Positions 57,348-64,000 of a stretch of 64,000 nt of DNA are shown here, piece by piece. The notes beneath the pieces are model-generated. The model was not told the DNA's origin and made no database searches. It worked only from the letters and a program-made list of their open reading frames with translations. The DNA lies in contig JACQFL010000038.1 in NCBI GenBank assembly GCA_016200085.1, forward strand, positions 89,020 to 153,019. The letters run 5' to 3'. A program made the position numbers and the translations under genes. Source of the stretch: Candidatus Rokuibacteriota bacterium. GTDB taxonomy: Bacteria; Methylomirabilota; Methylomirabilia; Rokubacteriales; CSP1-6. Within the stretch, counting starts at the first letter, position 1; each line of letters opens with the position of its first letter.

Positions 57348-58301
57348 GTGACGAGTTTCGTCGTCAAGCGGCTGCTCCTCATGATCCCGACGCTCATCAG
57401 CGTCGCCGTGCTCGTCTTCTTCCTCATGCGCATCGTGCCGGGCGACATCGTGGCGCTCCGGTTCCAGGGCGAGAGCTCGTTCGCCTCGAAGGAGAGCCTG
57501 GCGATCGAGCGCCAGCGTCTCGGCCTCGATCAGCCGATCTGGAAGCAGTTCCTCGTGTGGGGCGGTGGCCTCCTGCGCGGGGATTTCGGCACCTCGATGT
57601 GGACGGGAGCCCCCATCACGGAGGAGCTCAGGCTGCGCTTCGCGCTCAGCCTGCAGGTGGCGGTGATGTCGACGATCATCGCCGTCCTCATCGCCATCCC
57701 GCTCGGCGTGCTGGCGGCGCTGCGCCAGGACACGTGGGTCGACTACGCCGTCCGGATCGCGTCCATCGCGGGGCTGGCCACTCCCTCGTTCTGGCTGGGC
57801 ATCCTCTTCATCCTGTTCCTGCTCGTGGTCTTCCACTGGCTGCCCCCGATGGTCTACACGCCGTTCTGGGTCAGCCCGGTCCAGAACCTCGCCCAGCTGA
57901 TCTGGCCCGCGCTCGCCGTCGGCTACCGCTACTCGGCGGTGGCCACGCGCATGACGCGCTCGGCGATGCTCGAGGTGCTGCGCGAGGACTACATCCGCAC
58001 GGCGCGGGCCAAGGGGCTCTGGCAGCAGCTGATCCTCTCGCGCCACGCCCTCAAGAACGCGATGCTGCCCGTGCTGACGATCATCGCCCTCGAGTTCGCG
58101 TTCCTGCTCGGCGGCCTGGTGGTCACCGAGCAGGTGTTCAACCTCAACGGCCTGGGCCAGCTCTTCGTGGACGCCGTCGCCCACCGGGACTACACGCTCA
58201 TCCAGGCCCTCGTCATGCTGGTGGCGTTCGTGTTCATCATGGTGAACTTCTTCGTCGACCTCGCCTACGCCCTGATCGACCCGCGGATCCGGTACCGCTG
58301 A
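57348..58301 (+). CDS. Peptide-type ABC importer permease (DppB type)
   Basis: 317 residues with six membrane helices, the first at residues 9-30. LGLDQPIWKQFLVWGGGLL near residue 50 and the EAA coupling motif EDYIRTARAKGLW near 213 are typical of DppB. The GTG start follows the binding protein by 64 bases. It forms the channel with the DppC-type protein encoded after a two-hairpin repeat. Confidence 0.95.
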   Translation: MTSFVVKRLLLMIPTLISVAVLVFFLMRIVPGDIVALRFQGESSFASKESLAIERQRLGLDQPIWKQFLVWGGGLLRGDFGTSMWTGAPITEELRLRFALSLQVAVMSTIIAVLIAIPLGVLAALRQDTWVDYAVRIASIAGLATPSFWLGILFILFLLVVFHWLPPMVYTPFWVSPVQNLAQLIWPALAVGYRYSAVATRMTRSAMLEVLREDYIRTARAKGLWQQLILSRHALKNAMLPVLTIIALEFAFLLGGLVVTEQVFNLNGLGQLFVDAVAHRDYTLIQALVMLVAFVFIMVNFFVDLAYALIDPRIRYR

Positions 58302-58342
58302 GATCGCGCCGATGACGCTCCTCGACTCATTGGTTCGGTCGA

Positions 58343-58406
58343 GCGCCGGCTTTGCCGGCGCAATCTCATTCCTGGGGGAGGTCTCGGAGGGGGCCGTCGA
58401 GGCTCC
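58343..58406 (-). repeat. Two-hairpin intergenic element, copy B (inverted)
   Basis: Read on the minus strand it is the same element as at 34790-34863. The hairpin GCGCCGGC-TTT-GCCGGCGC (58343-58361) is the counterpart of the second hairpin. CCTGGGGGAGGTCTCGG is the linker, and GGAGGGGGCC-GTCGA-GGCTCCC (58386-58406) is the first. It separates two permease genes that normally lie a few bases apart, and could attenuate expression of the second. Confidence 0.8.
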
Positions 58407-58420
58407 CGCCGACTGAGCCG

Positions 58421-59323
58421 ATGGCGCTCGATCGCCCCCTCGAGGACGTCGTCGCGCTCGCCGACCTGACGCCCGAGCGGAGCGTCAAGGACGGGGTGGT
58501 GGACTTCGTGAGGCACCGGCCGCTCGGGGCGATCGGCGCCGCGGTGGTCCTCCTGAACATCCTGGCCGGCGTCTTCGCCGGCGTGCTGGCGCCCTACGAT
58601 CCGGTGGCGACGGACTACGCGGCGATGCTCTCGCGGCCGAGCCTGGCCCACTGGCTCGGCACCGACGCCTTCGGCCGCGACGTGCTCTCGCGCATCCTCT
58701 ACGGCGCCCGCACCGCGATGCTCGTGGGCTTCGCGGTGGCGCTCGTCGGCGCCACCGTCGGCGCCGTCATCGGCGTGACCAGCGCCTACTTCGGGGGCCG
58801 GATCGACCTCGCCATCCAGCGGGTCATGGACATCTTCCTGTCCTTCCCGTTGATCATCCTCGCCCTGGCCATGGTCTCGATCCTCGGCACGGGCCTCGTC
58901 AACGTGATCGTGGCCATCATGATCCCCCTGATCCCGCGGGCGAGCCTGGTGACGCGCTCGAGCGCGCTGGCCATCCGCGAGATGCCCTACGTCGACGCCG
59001 CCCGGGCGGCCGGCTATCGCCACCGCCGGATCATCCTGCGTCACATGCTGCCCAACGTGATGGCGCCCTATCTCATCATGCTGACCGCCTTCCTCGGCCA
59101 GGCCATCCTTCTCGAGGCCTCGCTGTCGTTCCTCGGCCTCGGTGTCGCCGAGCCCACGCCGGCGTGGGGCCTGATGCTGCGCGGCGCCGCCGTGCAGTTC
59201 GCGGAGACGGCGCCGTGGATGGCGGTGTTCCCGGGGCTCGCGATCAGCCTCGCCGTCTTTGCCTTCAACCTCTTCGGCGATTCGCTGCGGGACGCCCTCG
59301 ATCCCCGGCTGCGGACGCAGTGA
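58421..59323 (+). CDS. Peptide-type ABC importer permease (DppC type)
   Basis: 300 residues with six membrane helices, the first near residues 36-58. HWLGTDAFGRDVLSRILYG near residue 78 is the DppC signature, and the EAA loop is MPYVDAARAAGYRHRRI near 188. ATG 58421 is chosen; a GTG further upstream at 58352 would read through the repeat element and add unrelated Arg/Pro-rich residues. It completes the importer. Confidence 0.95.
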   Translation: MALDRPLEDVVALADLTPERSVKDGVVDFVRHRPLGAIGAAVVLLNILAGVFAGVLAPYDPVATDYAAMLSRPSLAHWLGTDAFGRDVLSRILYGARTAMLVGFAVALVGATVGAVIGVTSAYFGGRIDLAIQRVMDIFLSFPLIILALAMVSILGTGLVNVIVAIMIPLIPRASLVTRSSALAIREMPYVDAARAAGYRHRRIILRHMLPNVMAPYLIMLTAFLGQAILLEASLSFLGLGVAEPTPAWGLMLRGAAVQFAETAPWMAVFPGLAISLAVFAFNLFGDSLRDALDPRLRTQ

Positions 59324-59349
59324 GCCGACCGCCTGGAAGGCTCAAGTCC

Positions 59350-59378
59350 TTGACATCACGGAGAGATTCCGATAGAAG
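59350..59378 (+). promoter_or_regulatory. Promoter of the ferredoxin gene
   Basis: TTGACA (59350-59355) and TAGAAG (59373-59378) are separated by 17 bases. The message would have a leader of about 38 bases with CTGGGAGG before ATG 59423. It gives the ferredoxin a monocistronic transcript ended by the hairpin at 59713. Confidence 0.6.
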
Positions 59379-59422
59379 AATGGGCGGCCCGAGCGCAGCC
59401 GAAACTATCCTGGGAGGCCGGA

Positions 59423-59689
59423 ATGCCGTACATCATCGCCGAGCCGTGCATCAACGTGAAGGACAAGGCGTGCGTCGAGGTGTGCCCCGTCGATTGCATC
59501 TACGAAGGCAAGGACATGCTGTTCATCCACCCCGATGAGTGCATCGACTGTGGCGCCTGCGAGCCGGTCTGCCCGGTCAAGGCGATCTTCGCGGAGGATG
59601 AGACCCCGGACCAGTGGAAGAACTTCATCGAGCTGAACAAGGAGTTCTTCAAGGACAATCCGGGAGTCAAGCCGGCCACCAAGGCCTGA
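59423..59689 (+). CDS. fdxA: 7Fe ferredoxin (FdxA type)
   Basis: 88 residues. Cysteines at 9, 17, 21, 25, 40, 43, 46 and 50 reproduce, shifted by one, the spacing of Azotobacter-type ferredoxin I. By that comparison Cys9, Cys17 and Cys50 hold a [3Fe-4S] cluster, and Cys21, Cys40, Cys43 and Cys46 a [4Fe-4S]. The acidic C-terminus ([12 protein letters not shown]) is also typical. It is a low-potential electron carrier; partners are unknown. It has its own promoter and terminator. Confidence 0.95.
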   Translation: MPYIIAEPCINVKDKACVEVCPVDCIYEGKDMLFIHPDECIDCGACEPVCPVKAIFAEDETPDQWKNFIELNKEFFKDNPGVKPATKA

Positions 59690-59712
59690 TCCGTCGTTCT
59701 CGCCGTCGCGCC

Positions 59713-59739
59713 AGGGCCCGGACACCGTGTCCGGGCCCT
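59713..59739 (+). terminator. Intrinsic terminator after the ferredoxin gene
   Basis: AGGGCCCGGACAC and GTGTCCGGGCCCT form a perfect 13-bp stem around a single central base (in practice a loop of about 5). TTCGTGTTTCC follows. It lies 24 bases after the ferredoxin stop. The downstream U tract is weak, as usual in this GC range. Confidence 0.8.
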
Positions 59740-59799
59740 TCGTGTTTCCAGGCCTTTCGCGTTTCCAGGTTCCCGGGTTGCCGCTGCACCGCGCGCACG

Positions 59800-59827
59800 G
59801 CACTTCGCCCTGAATTCAGGGCAGTGC
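59800..59827. promoter_or_regulatory. Palindromic operator or upstream activator site
   Basis: GCCCTGAATTCAGGGC (59807-59822) is a perfect 16-base palindrome. Flanking GCACT and AGTGC extend it to 28 bases with a two-base bulge on one side. It sits about 46 bases upstream of the candidate sigma-54 promoter of the Fis-type gene, a plausible position for an activator or autoregulator. Confidence 0.55.
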
Positions 59828-59872
59828 GTGCCCATCGTATCCAGATTCCGCGGCATTCCCGGTGTTCTGGAC

Positions 59873-59887
59873 TGGCATTCGGCTTGC
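59873..59887 (+). promoter_or_regulatory. Candidate sigma-54 (-24/-12) promoter
   Basis: TGGCATTCGGCTTGC contains the invariant GG and GC exactly 10 bases apart, with TGGCA and TTGC matching the -24 and -12 consensus. Transcription would start near 59898, a few bases before the ATG at 59903. An upstream palindrome fits the enhancer requirement of sigma-54. Confidence 0.5.
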
Positions 59888-59902
59888 GATCACCGAAAGG
59901 GC

Positions 59903-60316
59903 ATGAGCGCCAACCAGCATCGACCACGACCCGGCAGTCACGCCAGCCTCCTGCGGACCAACGCCTCGGCGCCGGCGCGGCTGGCGGCCCGCGGAGCCGG
60001 CAACGGCCATCGTGCCATCGCCGCCACGGTCGCACTGCCGGTCCTCGTGCCGCCGGTCCCTGTGTCCGCGTGTGGCGTCACCACCGTGGTCCTGGATGGC
60101 GTCGAGGGCCCGCCAGCGCCACCGCGGCCTGGCGGGTATCACGGCGCGGTCTCGGACTTCAAGCGGCGGCTGATCGAGACCACCCTGCAGCAAGCGAGCG
60201 GCAACCGCACCCACGCGGCGCGGACACTGGGCCTCCAGCGCACCTACCTCCTGCGCCTGATGCGGGATCTCAACGTCGACGCGCCCCCGCCCCCCTCCCG
60301 CGGCCGCCGCGCCTGA
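59903..60316 (+). CDS. Orphan Fis-type helix-turn-helix protein
   Basis: 137 residues. The last about 45 residues (FKRRLIETTLQQASGNRTHA, then ARTLGLQRTYLLRLMRDLNV) form a Fis/HTH_8 domain like the DNA-binding end of NtrC-family activators. The rest is Pro/Ala/Val-rich and disordered in appearance, with no AAA+ or receiver domain, so it cannot itself activate sigma-54 polymerase by ATP hydrolysis. ATG 59903 has GAAAGG close upstream; an earlier ATG at 59828 would read through the promoter. It lies behind a candidate sigma-54 promoter and palindrome. Confidence 0.65.
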   Translation: MSANQHRPRPGSHASLLRTNASAPARLAARGAGNGHRAIAATVALPVLVPPVPVSACGVTTVVLDGVEGPPAPPRPGGYHGAVSDFKRRLIETTLQQASGNRTHAARTLGLQRTYLLRLMRDLNVDAPPPPSRGRRA

Positions 60317-60335
60317 GCCTTCCCTCGGCTTCCTG

Positions 60336-60771
60336 ATGTCCGCTCACGAGCTTCCCCATCCAGTTCTGCCGGCGATCCTGTGTGCGGAGAGCGCCATTCG
60401 TGACGCGCGCACGGACAGGATCACCCTGGTCGGGATCTTTGATCGTATCTCGGGGGCCGCGTTCCCGCTGCCAGCTGGTCGTCTATGCGCGAATCACCGA
60501 TGCACAGGGCGACGACGGCATACGTGTCGAGTTCGTCCGACTCGATGACGAGCATGCGCTCGGCGAAAGGGAACGGAAGTCGATGATTCCGGACCGACTC
60601 GCGTCGACCGAGCACCTGTTCTGGCTGCAGGGGCTCGACTTCGAACGGCCAGGCCGATACGAGTTCAGGCTCTTCGCCAACGATCGGTTGGTTGCTGGCG
60701 GCGCCGCATTGAACGTGGTAGAAGAACATGACGCACCGGAAGGAGGCCGTGATGGACGAGGACAAGAATAG
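60336..60771 (+). pseudogene. DUF6941-like gene with a frameshift
   Basis: Two frames together read as one protein of about 145 residues. The first (from ATG 60336) gives LPAILCAESAIRDARTDRIT and LVGIFDRISGAAFPLP. The second continues QLVVYARITDAQGDDGI, then FWLQGLDFERPGRYEFRLFA and ALNVVEEHD. The join is near 60465-60480 and needs a shift of one base. The pattern matches small DUF6941-type proteins of unknown function. The mature order and lack of other lesions suggest a single recent indel or a sequencing error. Confidence 0.6.
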
Positions 60772-60880
60772 AGACAAGGGTAAGCGGCTTCCCCGGCTCG
60801 GCAACACCGGCAAGGTGTTCATCTATCACTCCGACAAGTTCATGCTGCCGAAGCCGAGGCCCGCGACGCCCAAGCAGTAG
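60752..60880 (+). CDS. 42-residue basic small protein
   Basis: ATG 60752 is preceded by GGAAGGAGG with 5 bases of spacing, the best SD in this part of the window. The product begins MDEDKNRDKGKRLPRL, continues GNTGKVFIYHSDKFMLPK and ends PRPATPKQ. It is basic, Pro/Lys-rich and without a membrane segment or Cys. It overlaps the end of the DUF6941-like second frame by 20 bases. No family recognised; the SD and a clean TAG make it likely to be translated. Confidence 0.55.
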   Translation: MDEDKNRDKGKRLPRLGNTGKVFIYHSDKFMLPKPRPATPKQ

Positions 60881-61008
60881 CCTCTTCTCGCCGTCCCTTT
60901 CCCTGTCACAGCGTCTCTCGCCCCATTGTCCCGTCCCTGGTCGGCGACGACTGCATCGACCGGAACGCGGGTGCCAGCAGCTACCCGGCACCGCTACCCG
61001 GCCAAAGG

Positions 61009-61038
61009 TTGACGCGCCTGCGTCCGTCGCGGCACTCT
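61009..61038 (+). promoter_or_regulatory. Promoter of the thiolase operon (leaderless)
   Basis: TTGACG (61009-61014) and CACTCT (61033-61038) are separated by 18 bases, and the ATG at 61047 follows 8 bases later with no SD. The rest of the 166-base gap (60881-61046) shows nothing else. Confidence 0.45.
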
Positions 61039-61046
61039 GGTACCAG

Positions 61047-62171
61047 ATGCTCGACGTCTGGGTGAGCGGCGCCGGAATGACCCGCATCGGACGCCGGCCG
61101 GAGGCCCTTCAGGACCTCATGGCCGCGGCGGCCGCTGACGCGCTCGCGATGGCCGGGCGCGAGCGGCCCGACCTGATCGTGGTGGCGGCCATGAACCCCG
61201 AGGAGTTCGTCGGGGACGGCAACTTCGCCTCCAGCGTGGCCACCGCGATGGGCTTCGCCGAGGTCCCCGCGCTCCGCATCGAGACGGCCACCTCGTCAGG
61301 GGCGGCGGCCTTCTACGCGGGCTTCGCCCAGGTGGCGGCCGGCCTGCACCGGACGGTCCTCGTCGTCGGCGGCGAGAAGATGACCCACCTGCCGACGCCC
61401 AAGGTCTCCGAGCTGATCGGCCGGTCGATCGACGCCCACGAGCGCCGGTACGGCGCCACCATGCCCGCCCTGGCCGGTCTGGTCACGCGGGCCCTCATGG
61501 CCCGGCGCGGCGTCGACGAGCGGGAGATGTCCTGGGTGGCGGTCAAGAACCACGCCCACGGCGCGAAGAACCCGCTCGCCCACTTCCAGGCCCCGGTGAC
61601 GCTGGACGACGTCATGGCGAGCCGGATGATCGCCGAGCCGCTGCGCCTCATGCACTGCTGTCCGATCTCCGACGGCGCCGCCGCTGTCGTGCTCACCGTC
61701 GAGCGCGCCGCCGTGCGGGTGGCGGGCACCGGCCAGGGCACCGACACCCTGGCCCTCCGCCACCGGCGAGCGCTCACGAGCTTCCGCGCCACGCAGGAGG
61801 CCGCGCGGGCGGCGTTCGCCATGGCCGGCTTCGGCCCCGAGCGGGTGGAGTTCGCGGAGGTGCACGACGCCTTCACCCCCTTCGAGCTGATCGCGCTCGA
61901 GGACCTCGGGCTGGTGCCGCCTGGCGAGGCCGGCCGGGTGACGCTCGACGGCGACACCGCGCTCGACGGCCGGCTGCCCGTCAACCCCTCGGGCGGGCTC
62001 AAGGCGCGCGGGCATCCGCTGGCTGCCACCGGCCTCGCGCAGATCGTCGAGTGCGTCTGGCAGCTCACCGGGCGCGCGCCGGGGCGGCAGCTCGACAAGC
62101 GCGTCGCCCTCGCGCACTCCATCGGCGGGCTGGCCTCGAACAACTGGGTGACCCTCCTGGAATCCCGGTGA
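61047..62171 (+). CDS. Thiolase-fold protein lacking the nucleophilic Cys (SCP-x/Ltp2-like)
   Basis: 374 residues of the SCP2-type thiolase superfamily. The usual nucleophile motif ACxSG reads TATSSGAAAF near residue 80, with Thr in place of Cys. The His/Gly region NPSGGLKARGHPLAATG near 318 is intact, as is HDAFTPFELIALED. Loss of the Cys excludes classical Claisen thiolysis. With the adjacent DUF35 gene it resembles Ltp2-type retro-aldolases that clip side chains from CoA esters; that function is inferred. It overlaps the DUF35 gene by GTGA. Confidence 0.75.
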   Translation: MLDVWVSGAGMTRIGRRPEALQDLMAAAAADALAMAGRERPDLIVVAAMNPEEFVGDGNFASSVATAMGFAEVPALRIETATSSGAAAFYAGFAQVAAGLHRTVLVVGGEKMTHLPTPKVSELIGRSIDAHERRYGATMPALAGLVTRALMARRGVDEREMSWVAVKNHAHGAKNPLAHFQAPVTLDDVMASRMIAEPLRLMHCCPISDGAAAVVLTVERAAVRVAGTGQGTDTLALRHRRALTSFRATQEAARAAFAMAGFGPERVEFAEVHDAFTPFELIALEDLGLVPPGEAGRVTLDGDTALDGRLPVNPSGGLKARGHPLAATGLAQIVECVWQLTGRAPGRQLDKRVALAHSIGGLASNNWVTLLESR

Positions 62172-62596
62172 TCGAGCAGATCGCGGCCTCGCGCTGTCCC
62201 CGCTGCGGCACCGTCGTGGCCCCGCCGGCGCGTCTCTGCCCGCACGATCCCGTGGCCATGGAGCCCCTCCAGCTGCCGGGGGCGGGGGAGGTCGTCTCCT
62301 TCACCACGCTGCACTCACCGCCCGAGGGCTTCCGCTCGCCGCTCACGCTCGCGCTGGTGCAGCTGGAGGGCGGCGCGTGCTTCGTGTGTCACGGCGCGGA
62401 GGCGACCGGCCTCCGCATCGGCGCGCGGGTGGCGATCGAGGCCATCGACGGCATCTACTACTTCTCGCACCTCGGCACCCTCGACCGCGCGCGGCTCTTC
62501 TGGCGGCGCGCCGGCCACGCGGGCGACCGGGTCAACGCCATCACGCGCAGCGTGGTGAAGCGGGTCTGGAAAGGAAGGACACGTGTCGAAGGCTGA
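62168..62596 (+). CDS. DUF35 zinc-ribbon/OB-fold acyl-CoA-binding protein
   Basis: 142 residues from a GTG overlapping the thiolase stop. The zinc ribbon is SRCPRCGTVVAPPARLCPHD, where the fourth ligand is not a Cys; His or Asp may replace it. The OB fold follows with GEVVSFTTLHSPPEGF and LVQLEGGACFVCHG. DUF35 proteins form obligate complexes with SCP2-type thiolases and aldolases, delivering the CoA ester. Its 3' end overlaps the CoA-transferase gene by 14 bases. Confidence 0.85.
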   Translation: MIEQIAASRCPRCGTVVAPPARLCPHDPVAMEPLQLPGAGEVVSFTTLHSPPEGFRSPLTLALVQLEGGACFVCHGAEATGLRIGARVAIEAIDGIYYFSHLGTLDRARLFWRRAGHAGDRVNAITRSVVKRVWKGRTRVEG

Positions 62597-63779
62597 CCGA
62601 CCGCTGGCGGGGGTACGGGTGCTCGATCTCACGCGGGTTCTCGCCGGCCCGTTCTGCACGATGCTGCTCGGCGACATGGGCGCCGAGGTGATCAAGGTCG
62701 AGGAGCCGGGCAAGGGCGACGACACGCGGCAGTGGCCCCCCTTCAAGGGCGGCGAGGCCACGTACTTCATGGCCGTCAACCGCAACAAGAAGAGCGTGAC
62801 GCTCAATCTCAAGGCGCCGGAGGGCCGCGCGCTGCTCAGGCGGCTCATCGCCCGGAGCGACGTCGTGGTGGAGAACTTCCGCACGGGCACGATGGACCGT
62901 CTCGGTGTCGGCTACAAGGCCCTGCGCCGGACGCAGCCGCGGCTGATCTACTGCTCGATCTCCGGTTTCGGCGAGTCGGGGCCGGAGGCGCAGCGGGGCG
63001 GGTACGATCTCATCGTGCAGGGGGAATCCGGGGTGATGGACCTCACGGGCTTCGCCGGCGGCCCGCCCGTCAAGGTCGGCAACTCGATCGGCGACCTCGT
63101 GGCGGGCATGACCGCCGCCCACGGGATCACGCTGGCGCTGCTGGCGCGGCAGCGCACGAAGAAAGGCCAGAAGGTGGAGATCTCGATGCTCGACGTGATG
63201 GCCTCGCTGCTCACGTACCAGGCGGGCATCTACTTCAACGCCGGCGGCCGGCCGACCCGGCGCGGCAACGCCCATCCCTCCATCGTGCCCTACGAGGTCT
63301 TCAAGGCGGCGGACGCGTACCTCACGCTTGGCGTCGCCAACCACTCGCTCTGGAAGGCGTGCTGCGGGGCCATCGGCCGCCCCGAGCTGGCCGCCGACCC
63401 GCGCTTCGACACCGAGGCCAGGCGCGTGCAGAACCGCGACACCCTCGTGCCGCTGCTCAACGAGATCTTCGCCACCGGGCCGGCCGACGACTGGCTCAAG
63501 CGCCTCGACGCCGCCGGCGTGCCCGCCGGCCGCATCAAGACCGTGGCCGAGGTCTGCGAGAGCGAGCACCTCCGAGCGCGCGGCATGATCGTGACGCTGC
63601 CGCATCCGCGCGCCGGCGACGTCACCGTGATGGGCGTGCCCATCAAGCTGCACGCCACGCCGGGCAAGGCGACCTCGGCCGCGCCCGTGCTCGGCCAGCA
63701 CACCGCCAGCGTCTTGAGGTCGCTGCTCGACGTGAGGGCCGCCGGGGTCGCCCGCCTGAGGGCTGCGGGCGTCGTGTAG
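62583..63779 (+). CDS. Family III CoA-transferase (CaiB/BaiF)
   Basis: 398 residues from a GTG with GGAAAGGAAGGA upstream. The family signature is VRVLDLTRVLAGPFCTMLLG, then GAEVIKVEEPGKGDDTR and VNRNKKSVTLNLK. The catalytic Asp is in GYDLIVQGESG near residue 142. It moves CoA between acids, probably to activate the substrate of, or remove CoA from the product of, the thiolase/DUF35 pair. The acid pair is unknown. It ends the operon. Confidence 0.9.
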   Translation: MSKADRPLAGVRVLDLTRVLAGPFCTMLLGDMGAEVIKVEEPGKGDDTRQWPPFKGGEATYFMAVNRNKKSVTLNLKAPEGRALLRRLIARSDVVVENFRTGTMDRLGVGYKALRRTQPRLIYCSISGFGESGPEAQRGGYDLIVQGESGVMDLTGFAGGPPVKVGNSIGDLVAGMTAAHGITLALLARQRTKKGQKVEISMLDVMASLLTYQAGIYFNAGGRPTRRGNAHPSIVPYEVFKAADAYLTLGVANHSLWKACCGAIGRPELAADPRFDTEARRVQNRDTLVPLLNEIFATGPADDWLKRLDAAGVPAGRIKTVAEVCESEHLRARGMIVTLPHPRAGDVTVMGVPIKLHATPGKATSAAPVLGQHTASVLRSLLDVRAAGVARLRAAGVV

Positions 63780-64000
63780 GGAGCGAGCAGCGTCAGGTCC
63801 GCGCGCAGTCACTGCCGGAGGGCTGGTGGTTCTCCTGTCAGCGTGCAGCCTGTGAATTTGGGTTCATCCGGGTTTGGAGTGGGTAGTTCAGGGTGCTCTC
63901 CCGAGATCCCGGGGCCAAAAGGGCCGCGATTGCTTCTCTCAAGCTCAGGGCCCCTATTGGCGGTATGGCCTCCGAGGCTTCCGGAAGGTGCCGACAAGGC
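63780..64000. other. Gene-free end of the window
   Basis: These 221 bases are less GC-rich than the rest and hold no ORF that looks like protein. CCCGGGGCCAAAAGGGCCGC contains a short imperfect hairpin (GGCC-AAAA-GGGCC). No start of a following gene, terminator or mobile-element end can be supported. Confidence 0.4.

Overview
This is a GC-rich bacterial chromosome segment. Genes are packed in short operons, many joined by ATGA or GTGA overlaps. I see no rRNA, tRNA, CRISPR array, phage module or intact insertion sequence. The mixture suggests an uncultivated soil or subsurface lineage of the Rokubacteria/NC10 (Methylomirabilota) type: an actinobacterial-style succinate dehydrogenase, LLM oxidoreductases, many ABC importers and acyl-CoA enzymes, and an ebo cluster. 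That placement is an inference from gene content and base composition, not a computed result.

Layout. 1-1043: end of a DUF1326 gene and a DUF2182 membrane protein. 1089-14618: a TCA-cycle supercluster (acn, icd, mdh, VOC-fumarase alpha, a small secreted protein, fumarase beta, sdhCAB, sucCD, ndk) behind one good sigma-70-like promoter. A 63-bp tandem-repeat array separates sucC from sucD. 14647-19897: an SGNH-like protein, a SMI1/KNR4 protein, a YfhO-type membrane protein and secreted proteins of unknown role. 19916-24535: an acyl-CoA ligase, a decayed sulfonate/nitrate-type ABC importer, a coiled-coil protein and a CPBP protease. 24595-31149: a biotin-dependent carboxylase pair, a hydrolase, a PLP dehydratase, an ArsR regulator, a PhzF protein and glutamate dehydrogenase. 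31160-34870: a long inverted repeat, a glycosyltransferase, a phosphotransferase with a pseudo-Nudix head, and a fragment of a DASS transporter. 34933-39774 (minus): a sugar ABC importer without its ATPase, and an AMP-dependent ligase. 39966-45324: a bifunctional aldolase/dehydrogenase operon with an LLM oxidoreductase, a flavin reductase and a ThDP enzyme. 45480-49484 (minus): a partial ebo cluster (eboC, then eboA-eboB-eboF). 49662-53582: glycosyltransferases (one broken by an in-frame TGA), an FmdB-type zinc-ribbon protein and a GNAT/FemAB-like protein. 53582-59323: a complete dipeptide-type ABC importer. 59423-63779: a 7Fe ferredoxin, an orphan Fis-type regulator behind a candidate sigma-54 promoter, small and frameshifted genes, and a thiolase/DUF35/CoA-transferase operon.

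The signals most worth attention are the partial ebo cluster, three families of intergenic repeats (a 63-66 bp tandem repeat at two distant loci, a two-hairpin element at three loci beside broken or split operons, and a 41-bp inverted repeat), a recurrent near-leaderless promoter arrangement, a VOC-fumarase fusion, and a thiolase that lacks its nucleophilic cysteine beside a DUF35 partner.
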